Assembly: GCA_022457065.1 (NCBI GenBank)
Contig: JAJGBQ010000005.1
Location: 930,001 to 994,000 of the forward strand
Source of the DNA: Curvularia sp. ZM96
Lineage: Eukaryota > Ascomycota > Dothideomycetes > Pleosporales > Pleosporaceae
Reading direction: 5' to 3'
Length of the DNA stretch: 64,000 bases
The notes under the pieces are model-generated. The model did no database searches, had not been told where the DNA came from, and worked only from the letters and a program-made list of their open reading frames with translations. The position numbers and the translations under genes were made by a program. Shown here piece by piece: positions 33,715 to 45,883 of the stretch. The stretch's first letter is position 1, and the number at the start of each line of letters is the position of its first letter.

Positions 33715-35920
33715 ATGATGAATGCTCGCAGAGAGAGCTGGGCCAGGGTCGCCGCTGGATCAGCTGGCAGCAGCGGCAGCTCATTCCACCAACCTTCTCG
33801 ATCCACACCCTTCTCGCACCTCGGCAACAATAACTTGGCAACGAATCCGAATCGCCTCTCTCGCTCCATCGACGCCGACGGTCATATGTCTACAAGCCTC
33901 GGAAGGGGCGGCGGTCCGCTGCCCTCCTATTCGAGCCAGTCTGGGTATTGGAACGCCATGGGAGCACCGGCTCAAGACGTGCCCCCGTTCTTCGTGCCGT
34001 CGTACCTGCGGGGATCCAAGCATGCCGAGAAACTCGAGGAGGCACACAAGGCGAAGCTGGCGGCGCACCGGGACCACAAGTCAACTCATTCGTCCAATGC
34101 GGGGTCGCTTTCGACGAGTTCGAGTAGCGTCAATCTTCACAAGATGGCCCATTCACACCGCGGCCTGACGCACGAGGTCATTGAGCGTGCGCCCGTGCTT
34201 GTAGATGAGCCGGTGGCGCCCTGGCCAACAAGATGGAATGACGGCGACCGCTTCACCCAACTGGAACTCGAGGATGGCGGGAGAATGGCAAAGTTCTCGG
34301 GCACTCAGAAGACTCACGATGAAGCCGCGGCGGTCCGGGCAGACTTCCCTATGCCGCGACAATGCGGGATCTATTACTATGAAATCACAATCATTTCTAA
34401 AGGCAAAGACGGGTATGTCGACCAGAAGCCTAGGAATGCGCATGCTAATCCATCTTGTAGGCGGATGATTGGAATAGGCTTCTCGGGTCCCAAAGTCGCC
34501 CTGAGCAGAATACCAGGTTGGGAGCCCGACTCGTACGCCTATCATGGTGATGATGGGCAGATTTTCAGCAACACTACGTCTGGCAAGAACTATGGGCCAA
34601 AGTTTGGCACGTTGGATGTTATCGGCTGTGGTATCAACTTCAGGACAAATACAGCCTTCTTCACCAAGAATGGACACATGCTGGGTAAGCGTGGACTTTG
34701 CACAATGCCCAGGGATGTCACTGACAGTTTCAGGTGTTGCTTTCAGAGACCTGAAACCCAACATGCCATACTACCCTACTGTGGGTATGAAGAAGCCTGG
34801 TGAAACAGTGCGCGTGAACTTTGGCCAGGAACCTTTTGCCTTTGATATCGACAAGATGGTGCAAGACGAGAAGGCTGCCATACAAGCAGAGATTGCTCGA
34901 ACAAAGGCGGAATCAAACGCGGCGAATGAAGATGCCCTAATACATCAACTAGTGGGGCAATATCTGGCCCACGACGGCTACGTGGAAACTGCACGAGCTT
35001 TCTCAGACGAGATTCTGGCTGAGGCGAAAGCGCTTGCGAATGACGAAAACGCAGATCTTCCTTATCGGGCAGCCGTAGAGGACCTAGATGCGCTGAATCG
35101 GCAAAGTAAGCCTACCAATGTGTCCGCAGCGGTCGATAGCATGCTAACAAAATTCAGAAATCCGCACAGCTATTCTCGAGGGCGACATTGACAAGGCACT
35201 TAAGCACACCTACGCATATTATCCCTCTGTGCTTCGCGAAAATGAGAACATCTACTTCAAACTTCGGTGTCGGAAGTTTATCGAAATGATTCGACGGTGC
35301 GGCGAGCTCAATGCACAGTGCCAGGCTCCATCGACAGCGCCGTCAAAGCGATCAGCTAATTCAACGCAAAACAAGCGAAATTCAACGGCCACAGAAGAGT
35401 ACGACTTTGAGATGGAGCTGGACGAGCAGTTGGGCGTACATAACCCGCCGCCCAGTTGGGACAACAAAGACCAAGACGATGAGCTGGAAGACGACGATCA
35501 AGATGACATGGAAGACAGAGAAGCCAGGAGTGCGCGGGCAACTGATGAGACAATAGCCTATGGCATGGAGCTTAAGGCTGAGTTCGCCAACGATCCACGA
35601 CGGGAAGTCAAAAAGGCGCTTGAGGATACGTTTGCTCTGATTGCCTATCCAGATGCGCGCGAGAGCATGCTAGCGCCGTTGCTCGAGGTTTCTGGTCGTG
35701 GGCCAGTAGCCGAAGAGCTCAACAGCGCAATTTTAGGTATGTCTGAGTCCAAATGGTCTGGAGGGAGTATATGCGCTAACACGCTCCAGTCTCTCTAGGC
35801 AAATCCTCTTCTGCCGCTCTAGAACGGCTCGTCCAGCAAGCAGAGGCTCTGGTTACAGAGCTAGCAGACGACGGTGGCCCGGGCGCTTTCATCAACGTCC
35901 GAAGAGACTTTTTGCAATAG
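33715..35920 (+). CDS. gid1: GID/CTLH ubiquitin ligase subunit Gid1/Vid30 (RanBPM homologue)
   Basis: Exons 33715-34412, 34461-34684, 34734-35105, 35158-35736 and 35790-35920 give 667 residues. Gid1 is a scaffold of the GID E3 ligase, which in yeast degrades gluconeogenic enzymes. Residues 1-190 are Ser-rich and disordered, apart from VPPFFVPSYL. A SPRY domain follows (about 190-345), with CGIYYYEITI, RMIGIGFS, GWEPDSYAYHGDDG and GDVIGCGINF-like strands. LisH is at about 372-404 (LIHQLVGQYLAHDGYVETARAF). CTLH begins at about 432 (IRTAILEGDIDKALKHTYAYYP), and CRA lies at the C-terminus, with a 100-residue acidic insert between them. The last intron has two in-frame acceptors nine bases apart. 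The first ATG of the frame was used; a duplicate ATG follows immediately. Confidence 0.92.
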
Positions 35921-36725
35921 TCTGGTATTTGCCCCAGTATGCTATGAATCCAGTTTTTTTTTTCAACGACGACATCAAGGTCGTGGAAGTGAATACTGAG
36001 AAGTGGCTTATGTAAAGGGGTTAGCATGACTGAGCAATCTCATCTCCCGGACCTGTGTTCGGTCGAAAGGGTAGGGGGGAAGTGACTGGGTTTCTTCTTT
36101 TTTTGTCATTCGCATTTGCATAGGACTGGGAGGGATGGCGTTTAGGCGAGAAGGAAGCTAGGGAGGAAGGGAGAACAGGAACATCGCTACTCCTTACTTA
36201 CGGATTGGGAATGGATGTGTAAGGGGGGGAAAGATGAGGATCTGGGCGGGAGGGTTTTTATCCCCTTATTTGACAAAGCCATGAGGTTTATGGCCGTACA
36301 GCTGGAACGGAGGGGGTTTTTTTTCCTCTACTTTTTTTCGGTCTGTATGCATGTGCGGAAATCGGTTTCGACGTGTATTTATCACCATCACCATCATCAC
36401 TACATTCGTCAATGCACATTGCCAGAAAGCTTTTTTTTTTTTCAGCTGTCTTCACAAGCTGTTTCGGAACGGAATTTGAATCTTGAGAACAGTTATTCGC
36501 ACTTGGCGGGTAATTTAAGAATTGAGAAAATTGGAAAACCCTGTCTGAGCTGTGTGGGAGATTTGTGACAAAGTACAGGAGTTTTTTAACCTTACTTGAA
36601 GACTGAACCGAAAACAAAAAGCTGGATAGCGACATACATTGACTATTTTAGCCAGCTATCAAGTAAAAACGTCTTTGGCGTGGTTTGACATATCTACTAT
36701 ACACACTCGAGGAATATTGTCTCAC
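35921..36725. other. intergenic between convergent genes
   Basis: 805 bases between the 3' ends of gid1 and the PP2C gene. Rich in T tracts (near 36100, 36320 and 36430) and a short CAYCAY run (36380-36400). It fits two facing 3' UTRs. No gene seen. Confidence 0.55.
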
Positions 36726-38657
36726 TCACAACGGCCACCACCACCTCTTCTTCTTCTCGCCCTGCCCATCTTCTCCCTTACCCACTGCCTTCCCCTTCCC
36801 ATCTCCCAGCTTATCAAAAAATACTACCATGATCGTCGTGTCATCCACTGCATTCCGACTCAACGGCTCGGGTCCCGCTAGTATCCCCAAGAACAGGCTA
36901 CGGCGCGTACCCCCCATGGCATTTCGCGCAAGACAAACAGCTGCGTTTTCGTCTTCGATGGCAAAGAACTCAGGTGTCGCTTTCCAATCTACGGTTTGGT
37001 CTTGCTCTGGGTCGCAAGTGATGCCTGGTTCAAGGGCCGCACCACTAGCTGTGTTAGAGGAAGGAAAAGAAGGGGGAAGAAAAGGGTTTCTCTGTGTGGT
37101 AGCGAGGGAAGAGACGGAGGAGAAATCTGGTGGATTGGCTTTCAACTGTGGGTCAGCGAGGACGGAACCCTTGCCGCGAGACCGCGCTTCGAGGTACCGT
37201 TGGACGCATTCTACCGCGTGGGTCGAGGAGATTCTGTCCCAGAGGCCGTCGGAGGCGAGGATCAGGAAGTCGGATTTGCCAGAGTAGTCTTCCGGGTCAC
37301 ACCGCACGATTTGTGTCTCAGTGACTTCCGGCTCCGCAGTCATATATGGCGGTGTTTTCGAGCCTGCGCGCGGGGCAGTACCCCAGAACTTGTGCTGGCA
37401 TGCTTTGACGAGGTCGTTGTCCCATTTCCAGCGGTGGTCGCCAAAAGCTCGTGTTACAGCTATGCCGAGGAGACGGCCAGTCTTAGGGTCGATGATGGAG
37501 GGCTCATCGGGGTGTTCTTGGGCCAGGCGCGCCACTTCGGAGGCGTTGAAGCCGGTTTGGTCTTCGGAGAGGGGAATCGCTGTGTAGGATGAGGTAGCTG
37601 GGTCCCAGCGGCCCAGTACGGCGCGTGAGTCTCCGGTACAGGCTACACGTAGTGTAGACGTGGACGCATCAAACGCAGCCAGCAGAGCACAGGAGCCCGA
37701 AAAGGCAGGGGTCAGCGCCGCAATGGCTGCCGCATTCGCTGCAGGAAACCAGTTTGCAGCCGTCTTTGCACGATCCATAATGGATCTGTCAACAGCCAGG
37801 AACGCATTCTTGATCGTGTTGTCAATCTCTGGGCCCGATGCGCTACGTGGCAGGGCACCCAGCGCCGACGACACCATGGGAATCAAACACCACTGTAGGT
37901 AAAACGCAGTGTGACGTCCAGCATGTCCATCCAACACTGTCCAGTAATTCCATAGCTTCTCTCCGGGCCCGGGACTCGTCCCCAGCGCGAAGAAATCCTC
38001 GCACGGCTCGTTACTTCGGAACCTGCAGCCGTGCGTAATAGGCATTTGGACGTCTTCCATTCCCTCGACCCCCTTGCGTGCGTCGTCCTCGGTCATCATC
38101 CATCCAAAACATAGCTTTTCAAACTGCTCTGAGAAGAACTTCGCCACGTTGGGGTCTTTGAGTGGCGCGCTTGGGTCCGGGATGTGGTAGTCGAGCGTGT
38201 GCTGGAGTTCGGTGCGGTTGCGGTAGAAATGCAGCGGGGTTGTCAATGTACTGGCGTCGTCGCCGGAAGAAAATGCTGCGTATACATCATCTGTCCATGA
38301 GGGCTCCACAATGTCGATGAGGTAATATGCCAGACCACCGACGAGGACGAGGGCAATGACGGTCTTTGTGGGGAAGGCTGAACGTAAGATGTTATTACTG
38401 ACGGGAGTAAGGATTTGTTGGCGGTTTGTCCGGGCATTTGGCAATGCATTTTGTGGCCTGAGATGCTGCAGTTTCCCGTGGACTTGTCGTGTTTGTAAAA
38501 AGGCACGTGATGTTGCATTGGAGTGAACGCGTCCCAGGTGTTGTCTACATGGTCGAAAAACGCTGCCTCCCATGCTAAGCGGAGATAACCGTCTCGCCAG
38601 TCGGGCTTGCGTTGCAGCGTTGAAGCAAGCCGTCCTTCCCCATTGCCTTGGAATCAT
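36726..38657 (-). CDS. ptc5: mitochondrial PP2C-type protein phosphatase (Ptc5-like)
   Basis: A 643-residue intronless frame. The N-terminus is Arg-rich with few acidic residues (about 1-95) and reads as a mitochondrial presequence. A transmembrane helix follows (about 97-116, TKTVIALVLVGGLAYYLIDI), suggesting an inner-membrane-anchored enzyme. The PP2C fold carries the expected metal-binding motifs: EDFFALG, VLDGHAGRHTA, SGSCALLA, ACTGDSRAVLG, ILASDGLWD and a final DDTTIMVVFF. An internal insert with low complexity (about 505-590) sits before the last motif. Yeast Ptc5 is a mitochondrial phosphatase of the pyruvate dehydrogenase complex, and presequence plus membrane anchor fits that subgroup. 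Which Ptc paralogue this is cannot be settled by eye. A Pro/Trp-rich end (KKKRWWWPL) is odd but in frame. Confidence 0.88.
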   Translation of the reverse strand: MIPRQWGRTACFNAATQARLARRLSPLSMGGSVFRPCRQHLGRVHSNATSRAFLQTRQVHGKLQHLRPQNALPNARTNRQQILTPVSNNILRSAFPTKTVIALVLVGGLAYYLIDIVEPSWTDDVYAAFSSGDDASTLTTPLHFYRNRTELQHTLDYHIPDPSAPLKDPNVAKFFSEQFEKLCFGWMMTEDDARKGVEGMEDVQMPITHGCRFRSNEPCEDFFALGTSPGPGEKLWNYWTVLDGHAGRHTAFYLQWCLIPMVSSALGALPRSASGPEIDNTIKNAFLAVDRSIMDRAKTAANWFPAANAAAIAALTPAFSGSCALLAAFDASTSTLRVACTGDSRAVLGRWDPATSSYTAIPLSEDQTGFNASEVARLAQEHPDEPSIIDPKTGRLLGIAVTRAFGDHRWKWDNDLVKACQHKFWGTAPRAGSKTPPYMTAEPEVTETQIVRCDPEDYSGKSDFLILASDGLWDRISSTHAVECVQRYLEARSRGKGSVLADPQLKANPPDFSSVSSLATTQRNPFLPPSFPSSNTASGAALEPGITCDPEQDQTVDWKATPEFFAIEDENAAVCLARNAMGGTRRSLFLGILAGPEPLSRNAVDDTTIMVVFFDKLGDGKGKAVGKGEDGQGEKKKRWWWPL

Positions 38658-39242
38658 ACCGTCTGTTTTGATGAATTAAAGATTTTGAGCGAACTCGATG
38701 CTGGAAACTTCCCTTGGTCAAGGTCAATGTTGGTGGTCTGTGCGTCCAAGCCGATCGCCTTCTCACGTGCAGCGGGCGGGTAACGCCTAGTAGGTAGGAC
38801 ACAGCGCCAGCAAGAGGTGCAGGTCTAAGCAAAAAATCTGGTAGAGACTTTGATTATACTGCGCAATCTTCCGTCACTATATGAATAGACTGGATCTTCT
38901 ATCTACTCTCCAAATTGTGACGACTTGCAGTGGTCAAGTTCGTTAGAAAGTATTGAATGGTTGCATAGACTACGAAAGAACATCTGTAAAGATTGGGTAT
39001 CGTAGTTACTGGATTGCGTAACTCAAGATGAAGATATAGCCCTTCAAACTCCGTTTCCAAAATCAAAACGCGGATGATGAAAAAGACACCGGCCAGAGAC
39101 CCAAACAGTAACCGAACTAGAACAAAAGGCAGCCCTGTCCTTACGAAACGAAAAGCTCTAAGAGTATCCCTCCCATGGTATGTTAGAGATGTGCCAATCC
39201 TGCACCGACAACTGACTGACTGTGCTCAGTGAGCTAGGCAGG
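38658..39242. other. PP2C promoter and 3' flank of next gene
   Basis: 585 bases. A CACGTG site lies at 38764-38769, about 110 bases before the PP2C start codon. No gene seen. Confidence 0.5.
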
Positions 39243-40016
39243 TCACATCTCTGTCCAGTGGACATCCTCAATGCGATCTACTTCTTCGTATTCTCTCTTC
39301 TTCTTTTCTTTCTTCTTCGCATTGGTGTTCTTCCGTCGGAGCATTAGCTTCATCTTCGTCGCTAGCTTGCCAAAAGCCGCTGATGTGGGAGTGCTAGCAT
39401 TATGCTCCCCTGGCCTTTCTGAATCCGGTTCAATGTCTTCGCATTTTGGCGGGTAGTGTTGCTGAGATAAATCTGCTAATTTGAACTCTGTTGGATGACT
39501 GATATGCCTCGCCTCCTTGGTTGTGTGTGATGTGTGCGAAGATATCTCTTTGGCCGCTACGGCAGGTACCTTGGACTGAGGTACAGGATGTGTGGGCTTG
39601 GTTTTCGGCTTGGGCGGTGCCTTTACTGGTAGTGGCTTCAGCATACGCCACACAGGCTCTGTAGGACTGGCAGGCTCGGAAGATGACGACGTGGGTCGGA
39701 CAAGGACCACTGAAGAGTTGTCCCACCCACCACACATTCTTGGAGAGTAGGCTGGTGTGGATGGTTCTGAATCAATAAAGGTGCCGAACGACTTGGCTGA
39801 CATTAATGGAGGAGACATCGGTCCTGACATCTCTGGTGTCAATGGAGTGTGAGCGAGAGTTGGAGGAGGATAACTCTTTGCTGAAAAGCGATGTGGTCGT
39901 TCCAGGGACATGGAACGCGGCTGCTTGGGCAGGCCGTGTGTGGAGAGTGGTCTGTGAATGCTATTGCCCAATGAGGCCGAAGAAATGCCAGGAGACGGCA
40001 CCGAGAGAGTGGCCAT
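39243..40016 (-). CDS. hypothetical basic low-complexity protein
   Basis: A 257-residue intronless frame with no recognised domain. It is rich in Ser, Pro and Lys and probably disordered over most of its length. Notable pieces are SAKSFGTFIDSEPSTPAYSPRM (about residues 73-94), a KPLPVKAPPKPKTKP linker, and a C-terminal segment LATKMKLMLRRKNTNAKKKEKKKREYEEVDRIEDVHW. The Lys/Arg-rich stretch (about 222-243) could be a nuclear localisation or membrane-binding signal. The several SP/TP sites could be phosphorylation targets. Codon usage looks like that of neighbouring genes, and the frame is not mirrored by a longer one, so I consider it real. Function unknown. Confidence 0.6.
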   Translation of the reverse strand: MATLSVPSPGISSASLGNSIHRPLSTHGLPKQPRSMSLERPHRFSAKSYPPPTLAHTPLTPEMSGPMSPPLMSAKSFGTFIDSEPSTPAYSPRMCGGWDNSSVVLVRPTSSSSEPASPTEPVWRMLKPLPVKAPPKPKTKPTHPVPQSKVPAVAAKEISSHTSHTTKEARHISHPTEFKLADLSQQHYPPKCEDIEPDSERPGEHNASTPTSAAFGKLATKMKLMLRRKNTNAKKKEKKKREYEEVDRIEDVHWTEM

Positions 40017-42830
40017 GTCTTTGTGAGATTATCGTGCCAAGTATGTGACAAGCTTTCCTGTAGACACAGGCCTGGAATAAGCGGGAGCGTAATGGTGTCG
40101 TTTGATGATGAAACGCGCGACAAGAAAAGACAGCACGGCAGCGGTGGCGGCGAAGGATGTAAAAGAAGGCAGAAGTAAAGTGCATAAGCAAGTACGGAGC
40201 GAGTGATATTGCGGCACAGCACCGATTTCCGGTCAAGTGGGTAAAATCAAGCTGGAGAGGAGTAGAGAGACTGCGCCGCAAAACGAATCGTGACGATAAC
40301 AGAGACCTGGGACCTTGTACAACCTGGAGCCTGCAGGCCACAGCTTTTCTGTACAAATGCACCGCCCAAGCGTCATCTGCGCCATGACAGTGCGTACTAC
40401 ACTTGTCAGAGCGGCAAGGTTAGTCGAGATAATCATGCTATCCTGGTGGCAAGATTGAGCTACGCCGTGCGATTGAACGCGTTTGAAAGTTTCGAGAGCC
40501 GCTTGTAATGGCCCCGCCGTTGGTACATGGTGCGGGAAGCTTCAGAAGGGTGTAAGGACGTTAGATGTAAGGCTAAGTTGGGAATGATTGGCGGTCCAAC
40601 ACACGGAGGCGCTAACATCGGTCTGCTATTGGGCGAGGGTACCCCAGCTGCATCGACCGCGCCGCAAAGTTCATATGAAGAGCGCCTGCGGAATTCACAG
40701 AGCCATCAATGGGGAACCGGGGGGTGGGCCAACAGGCCCACAGTCTTTTGAACGGCTGAAGCCTGCTGCGAGTGTCCAGGGTTGACAGGCGGCGCCTCAC
40801 AGCCCCATTCGCTGTGATGCCTAGCGAATCAGCTTCCCAAGGTACCCGTTCAGCCCACGAGTACACCAGCTAGGCACCGCAGCTGTCTCTTTTTGACAGG
40901 TAGCCAATGGCTATTGGTCTCGTGGTCGAAACAAAGAAGAAAGAGGCGCGCTCGGATACGGTTCGCCGGCATCCCACGCGTTCTGGCTTTGGTTTGTGGT
41001 TCAGGTCCCCGAGACGCTCCGCCGGGAGCTAGGATCATGGGTTCGCTGATCAAAGCTGGTCCCAGTCGCGTGAGTGGTCACAGAATCGAGTGAGCATACG
41101 TACTTGACAGCGACCTAGAATCTGGGGCCATGTCCAGAGTCGAAGTGGGTGTGTGTGCGCCGCAATATCGAGGTTGTCAAAAAGTGGGTATGGCCGATCC
41201 TGCGCTCGCGGGTGGAGGCCTTCGTGTTGTCTTGTGCAACCCCATAAGCGCCGCGAGAGTTGATCTATGCGACTACTGACGCAGGCATGCAAATGAGATA
41301 CTTTTTGCAGGCACAGTAAGCGCACCAGAGATGCTTTTTAATTAAGCCGAGGCGCATGCGTGAGGGGCATGTAAGCGATGCGTTGTTGCAGAAGACGGTA
41401 GCCGGTCGGGTCTTTTGGTATGGAAGCAGTGACTGCGTACCCCAGCCATAAGGGCTCGGGAGAGGAGAAAGATGGAGACCGCCGAGACGGAGACCAGGGC
41501 GACGCGGGTTGCGCGAGAAGCTTGACCGACAGCGGGCGGTGCCCGAGATGGGGTACGCACGTATCGATGTGCTGTTGGTGGTTGGCTGGATTGGGAAATG
41601 CCAACTTGACGACGTTGACTCTCTCCCCATCACCACTACCGCCTCACGCCACTTGGTCGTCCATCTGGTTTGTATGCACATACTCCATGAGCAGCATTCG
41701 GCATCATATGCTTGATAATTGCCAGATCGACACTCTTGCGCATCCTACACCTAATCCCATCACATGCTATCACAGACCACAGTACATGCTCAATCGGCCC
41801 GTTACTCTGCTGCAGCATTCCTTCCGTCTAGGATCATCCACGACAGCCAGTAGATTCAGATGGAGATTGTTGAAACCTTGTTGTGGATCGGCCCATTTCT
41901 CCATGTACAGCAATTGTCTTTCCCATTTCCGGCAGGCATGCTCTGGATGGGTGGGTGAAGCATGTATCCACGCGCCCAAACCGTGTGGACAACCAGTACG
42001 CGGTTGAGAGACTGCCATGACAGGTCACAGTACAATCCTAAGAACGTTTCGTTGGGTTCGGCAAGGTAATTCACGTAGCAGCTGATTATTGAACGGCCTC
42101 CACGTATACCTTGAATTTCCGGACTTCTGACAGCCGCTCCGCACCGCTGTCTACTTGCCCATCATTGGCAACCTGAACTATGTGTCACCTAACCAAGAAG
42201 CTGGGAACGGCAGATAAGATTGTCTCATAAAACGCTTCAGTTAGCGTATTGTGCCATCTACTAGTGAGTCAGATGCTACCAGGATTGATGGCCTGCATTC
42301 ACTGCAAGCCCGAAACGACTACTCAAGTGTTGCTAGCGCCTTGCATGAGCGAGTCACCTGCTCGAGCACAAACGCACCAGAAGTCACCGCGAATTCCATC
42401 GATGTCTTGACACCGCAAAGCACCACAGGCAGTTTTAGTTTGCAGGTCATGTTGAAACACCTCTTTTGGAAAGCTTCGCCGTATTTCCACCTTCGACTCT
42501 CCAAAGTAACTCTTACATTGAAGTATACTCGATGCTCATACTCGAATTGGTATGAAGTTAAACACAGATCTTGATGTTTCCGTTTGTCACAATGCGTCTA
42601 TTCGCTTTCACTCGTTTGAATGCCTACACAATAGAGCTTATCCACTGGTACTGCGTTTGCAGTTTCTCCTTCACCTCCAATGTCGGTGTGCCTCTTGACA
42701 GCGGGTTTATCGCTGCACTTTCTACTCCCAAAATCCACGTTGCCAACGCACAAAACAACGGCTCGAAATTCAACCCAGAAACGCGTGGTATCGCGTAGTG
42801 TGATAGCGGTGCACCGCTGCGTGTCAAGCC
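40017..42830. other. 2.8 kb intergenic, no gene supported
   Basis: The open frames here (the longest is about 195 codons at 41420-42007 on the plus strand) overlap others on the opposite strand and have no signature. The frame at 42251-42574 lies just before the next gene and might be an upstream exon, but no convincing splice pair joins them. Confidence 0.45.
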
Positions 42831-44548
42831 ATGGAGTTCCCAACTTCTCAGTTGCAAGCAGGTGTGGCGCTGACCATGTTCTCGCCAGACGTAGTGCCAG
42901 CGCTGTACGGTCAACTCAACAACTCAGCGCAAAGCACTAATCGCAACCGCAGACGTGATATCAGGGAAATCATCAGCGAAGGCGACTCAGATCAACATCA
43001 GCACAGTCGCAGGAGCAACCTGAAGAAGCTTGGCGATTTCTTTAGACGCAAGCCATACGGCAGCCTCGGGAAAAGTAACCAGGCTACTATCCAGAGTTCT
43101 CAGCATGAAGAGCAAGATGTCAACTACCTGAGGGATCTTGAGCCGCCTCAGATACTCTCTCATGAATACTCTGCTGATCTCGAGGATACATCAGTCACTT
43201 GCATCGAAGACGATGGCGAGATATCTCACAACGAATGCCAAAGTAGCCCGGAAACAGAAAAGAGAAAAGACGCTTCTGAAAGCAGCAGTCACTTTCGTAC
43301 TCACCAGAGGGGCGAATCCTTCCACGTCAATCTTACACCCGACGACGTACAGCGTATTGCGAAAGAAATTTACGATCAGACCATTGCTGATGTAAATCTC
43401 TCTCTCTTCAGCTACTGGATCAACGAGAGCGAAGAAAACTACGAAGAAGCTAAACGCCACATTCGCGAACTGCGCCTAGACCATGTATCTATCGAGTAAC
43501 CCCAACTCCTCATTTCTGCTACAAGTTCAACGCTAACATATTCATCGCTCACTAGGGCTACAATCTCGCACGTATTGCCAACGTCCATCTTCGCAAACTG
43601 ATGCAAGACATCTTCAACCAGCGCCCAGTGTATGCCAAACCTTCCAAACAACTTTCTCTTCGCAGAAGTCCAGGCATTCCCAACCTACGTGACCCCGGTA
43701 CAGACTGGTGTCACAAAGGCCTCGGACGGATGGAACTAGCGATCAGAACACTGCCTTCTCTGCGTTCAGATCCCCTCATTCACGCCTTGAACTCGAATAT
43801 TTATACTTCAATGGTGCGGGGGCTAACGAATTATCGTGTTTCTAGAGAAGCTCAAGTCACACTAAGGAACAAGATTTCCTTGAACGAAATGGCCATGGCC
43901 ACCTCACGCACACCCACCTATTCCCTCTTCCCTCGTATCGATGCTCTTCCGCAGCCTCTGCGTATCGAGCGCCAGCGAGCCGTAAGCGAAGCCGTGTTGC
44001 GCCCGGTGTCAATCGATTCCTTGTTGCCACCGCAGCGAAACTATCCACCAGACAGTATGTCCCTTTCAAACTCACAGACATATTTCCGTACATCCTCATA
44101 CTAACAACACTCAGCGCCCGATCGCCCGCTACCACTTTCCGTGCGCCCCTCTACCGCGGCTTCGAGGTCGTCTCCTTCCCTCCCTATCGGCTCCACGTCC
44201 TCGGAATCGCCCCCTCCCCTCCCTATTGGCTTTGCGTCCTCGGAATCGCTTTCTCCCCTGCCCTTTGGCTTTCCGTCTCCCGGATCCGCTCTTCGTGTCT
44301 CGAACAGCAGCTTCCCGGCTGTGATGTCGTATACGAGTTCTCTCTATGACGAAGATGATTGTGACGACTGGAAGACAGAGAAGTCAGGAGACGACGATTT
44401 ACCCTGGGAGGATAGAGTCGCTGATATCTACGAGCGCGTTGTGGGTCTAGAGAGGCCGGAGCAGCTGGACCAGGTGATTGAAGAGCTGCAGGGGCTGAGG
44501 GCTCTATACTGCAATACTCCTACTGCCTCTCAGGAAAAGAGTTCTTGA
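42831..44548 (+). CDS. hypothetical protein with internal Ser/Pro repeat
   Basis: Exons 42831-43484, 43556-44054 and 44115-44548 give 528 residues. No known domain. Residues about 15-165 are polar and low-complexity, with a basic patch (RRSNLKKLGDFFRRK). Residues 165-250 look helical and ordered (LTPDDVQRIAKEIYDQTIADVN, NYEEAKRHIRELRLDHGYNLARIANVHLRKLMQDIF). The first intron lies inside this helix run, which reads through well once it is spliced. A short Pro/Ser repeat follows (about residues 395-440; LPIGSTSSESPPP, LPIGFASSESLSP, LPFGFPSPGS). The C-terminus is acidic and helical (DRVADIYERVVGLERPEQLDQVIEELQGLRALYC). Introns are 71 and 60 bases with GTATCT/GTATGT donors. Function unknown; possibly lineage-specific. 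Confidence 0.65.
44190..44285 (+). repeat. in-frame 39-base coding minisatellite
   Basis: Two and a half imperfect copies of a 39-base unit (CCTATYGGCTYYRCGTCCTCGGAATCG core) encode the LPIG-x-x-SSES repeat in the 528-residue hypothetical protein. The unit length is a multiple of three, so copy-number change would keep the frame. Confidence 0.65.
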
Positions 44549-45883
44549 GAGATAGGGAGACGAGGATATTTCAACATACTGGCTTTTCTTTTGGCTGTTC
44601 TTCTGGCTTGCGGTCGGCGTAATGGCGGTTGCATAGATCATCAATTCGTGAGGATGCCAGGCATCCAAAGCCTGAAGCGAGCAAGGACATGGCCTTCTTT
44701 TTACCAGCTATGAATACCGTATTATGATAGATTTTGGGGCCTATTTCATTCTATGCTCTAGTCTATAGTCATATGAAGTATTCATGCCGGTAGTAGTACA
44801 TATAATTGAATCATTTTGAATCCTTTGATAGAGAGAAGCCACAGTCAAGTTATATTTCAATGTTACCATGTCTGTTGCACAACCAACACAGGTGTTAGAC
44901 TACGGGTATAGCGCGCAATAAAGCCTGGTGTATGCACCACCTCACTCTTCCACAAATCTCCCCTAAAAGGCTTCCTAGCTTCTAGAAGTGCGCATACATG
45001 CTCGACTTATTGGGAAGCGATGGTATGGCCAAAAATCAACAGCAGAATGCTAGCATGTGTCGAGTAACGCTTCACTGTTGCACAATGGTGGAAGCGCCTC
45101 AGACGCCATCTCAAATTTCACTCCTTGAGAATCGCACAGATCTTCGAGATTGCGCAGGAACGATTCGATATATATATTTGGACGATGATTATACGAGTGT
45201 AATCTTGGGTTCCCGAAAATGTGATCGTCAAGGAAAGCCCGTTGTCATGGGTGACACAAGCGTGATATTAGTATTGGTAGAGACATGGTCTTCTTAGTAA
45301 TAGTACAATTGTTGACTTTCTTGACAACTAGATGTAAGGCTTCTCTAAAGCACTCATGTGGAGGAAATCATGCAAATAGCATTGACATAGTGATCATACA
45401 GATAAAGTTCTTATAGCAATTGAATCGATGTAGTCTTGTTCTCTTATATAAATACATTCTTATTTTATTGTGGAAGTACGGTTCTCGTAGCGCGCAAATA
45501 CATTCATGTACGCGACAAGTACAAGATCGCCTCGAAGTAAGTTTTATCTTGGACGGCTTGTCTGGTTTCAACGTAACCTAATCCAACCATTGCTATTTCG
45601 ATCTGTTCTGGCACACTAAATAATTGCTTCGTTTCGGCGTCTGGGGCAGCTGCTGTGTGATAAACACGCTTGAGCAGTGGTCCCATGTGTTGGGGTTAGC
45701 GCCACACTACCACCTCGGTGGTTTTGGTCCTATGTGAAGGTAACCTTGACAGCCGGCGTATGGGGCAGCGTCTCATAGCACCTCAATGTATCGAAGCCTG
45801 GTTTGGTTCGTAGTCGTTGTGGTTCGAGTGGTATGCTCTTTGCTTAAGTAGCTGAGTGTGATTTCAAAAACCTCTCCCACTTC
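44549..45883. other. intergenic between convergent genes
   Basis: 1.3 kb, AT-richer than its surroundings, especially 44700-45560. A 99-codon frame at 44998-45297 has no signature and is not called. Otherwise facing 3' flanks. Confidence 0.5.

Noticed and set aside
31536..38769. Several CACGTG/TCACGTG sites before ies4 and the PP2C gene
   Set aside because: The number of such palindromes in 64 kb is not above what base composition would give, so no common regulon is claimed.
41420..42007. 195-codon plus-strand frame
   Set aside because: Cys/His/Ser-rich random composition, no conserved motif, overlapped by antisense frames.
44998..45297. 99-codon plus-strand frame
   Set aside because: AT-rich flank between convergent genes, with no motif or promoter evidence.
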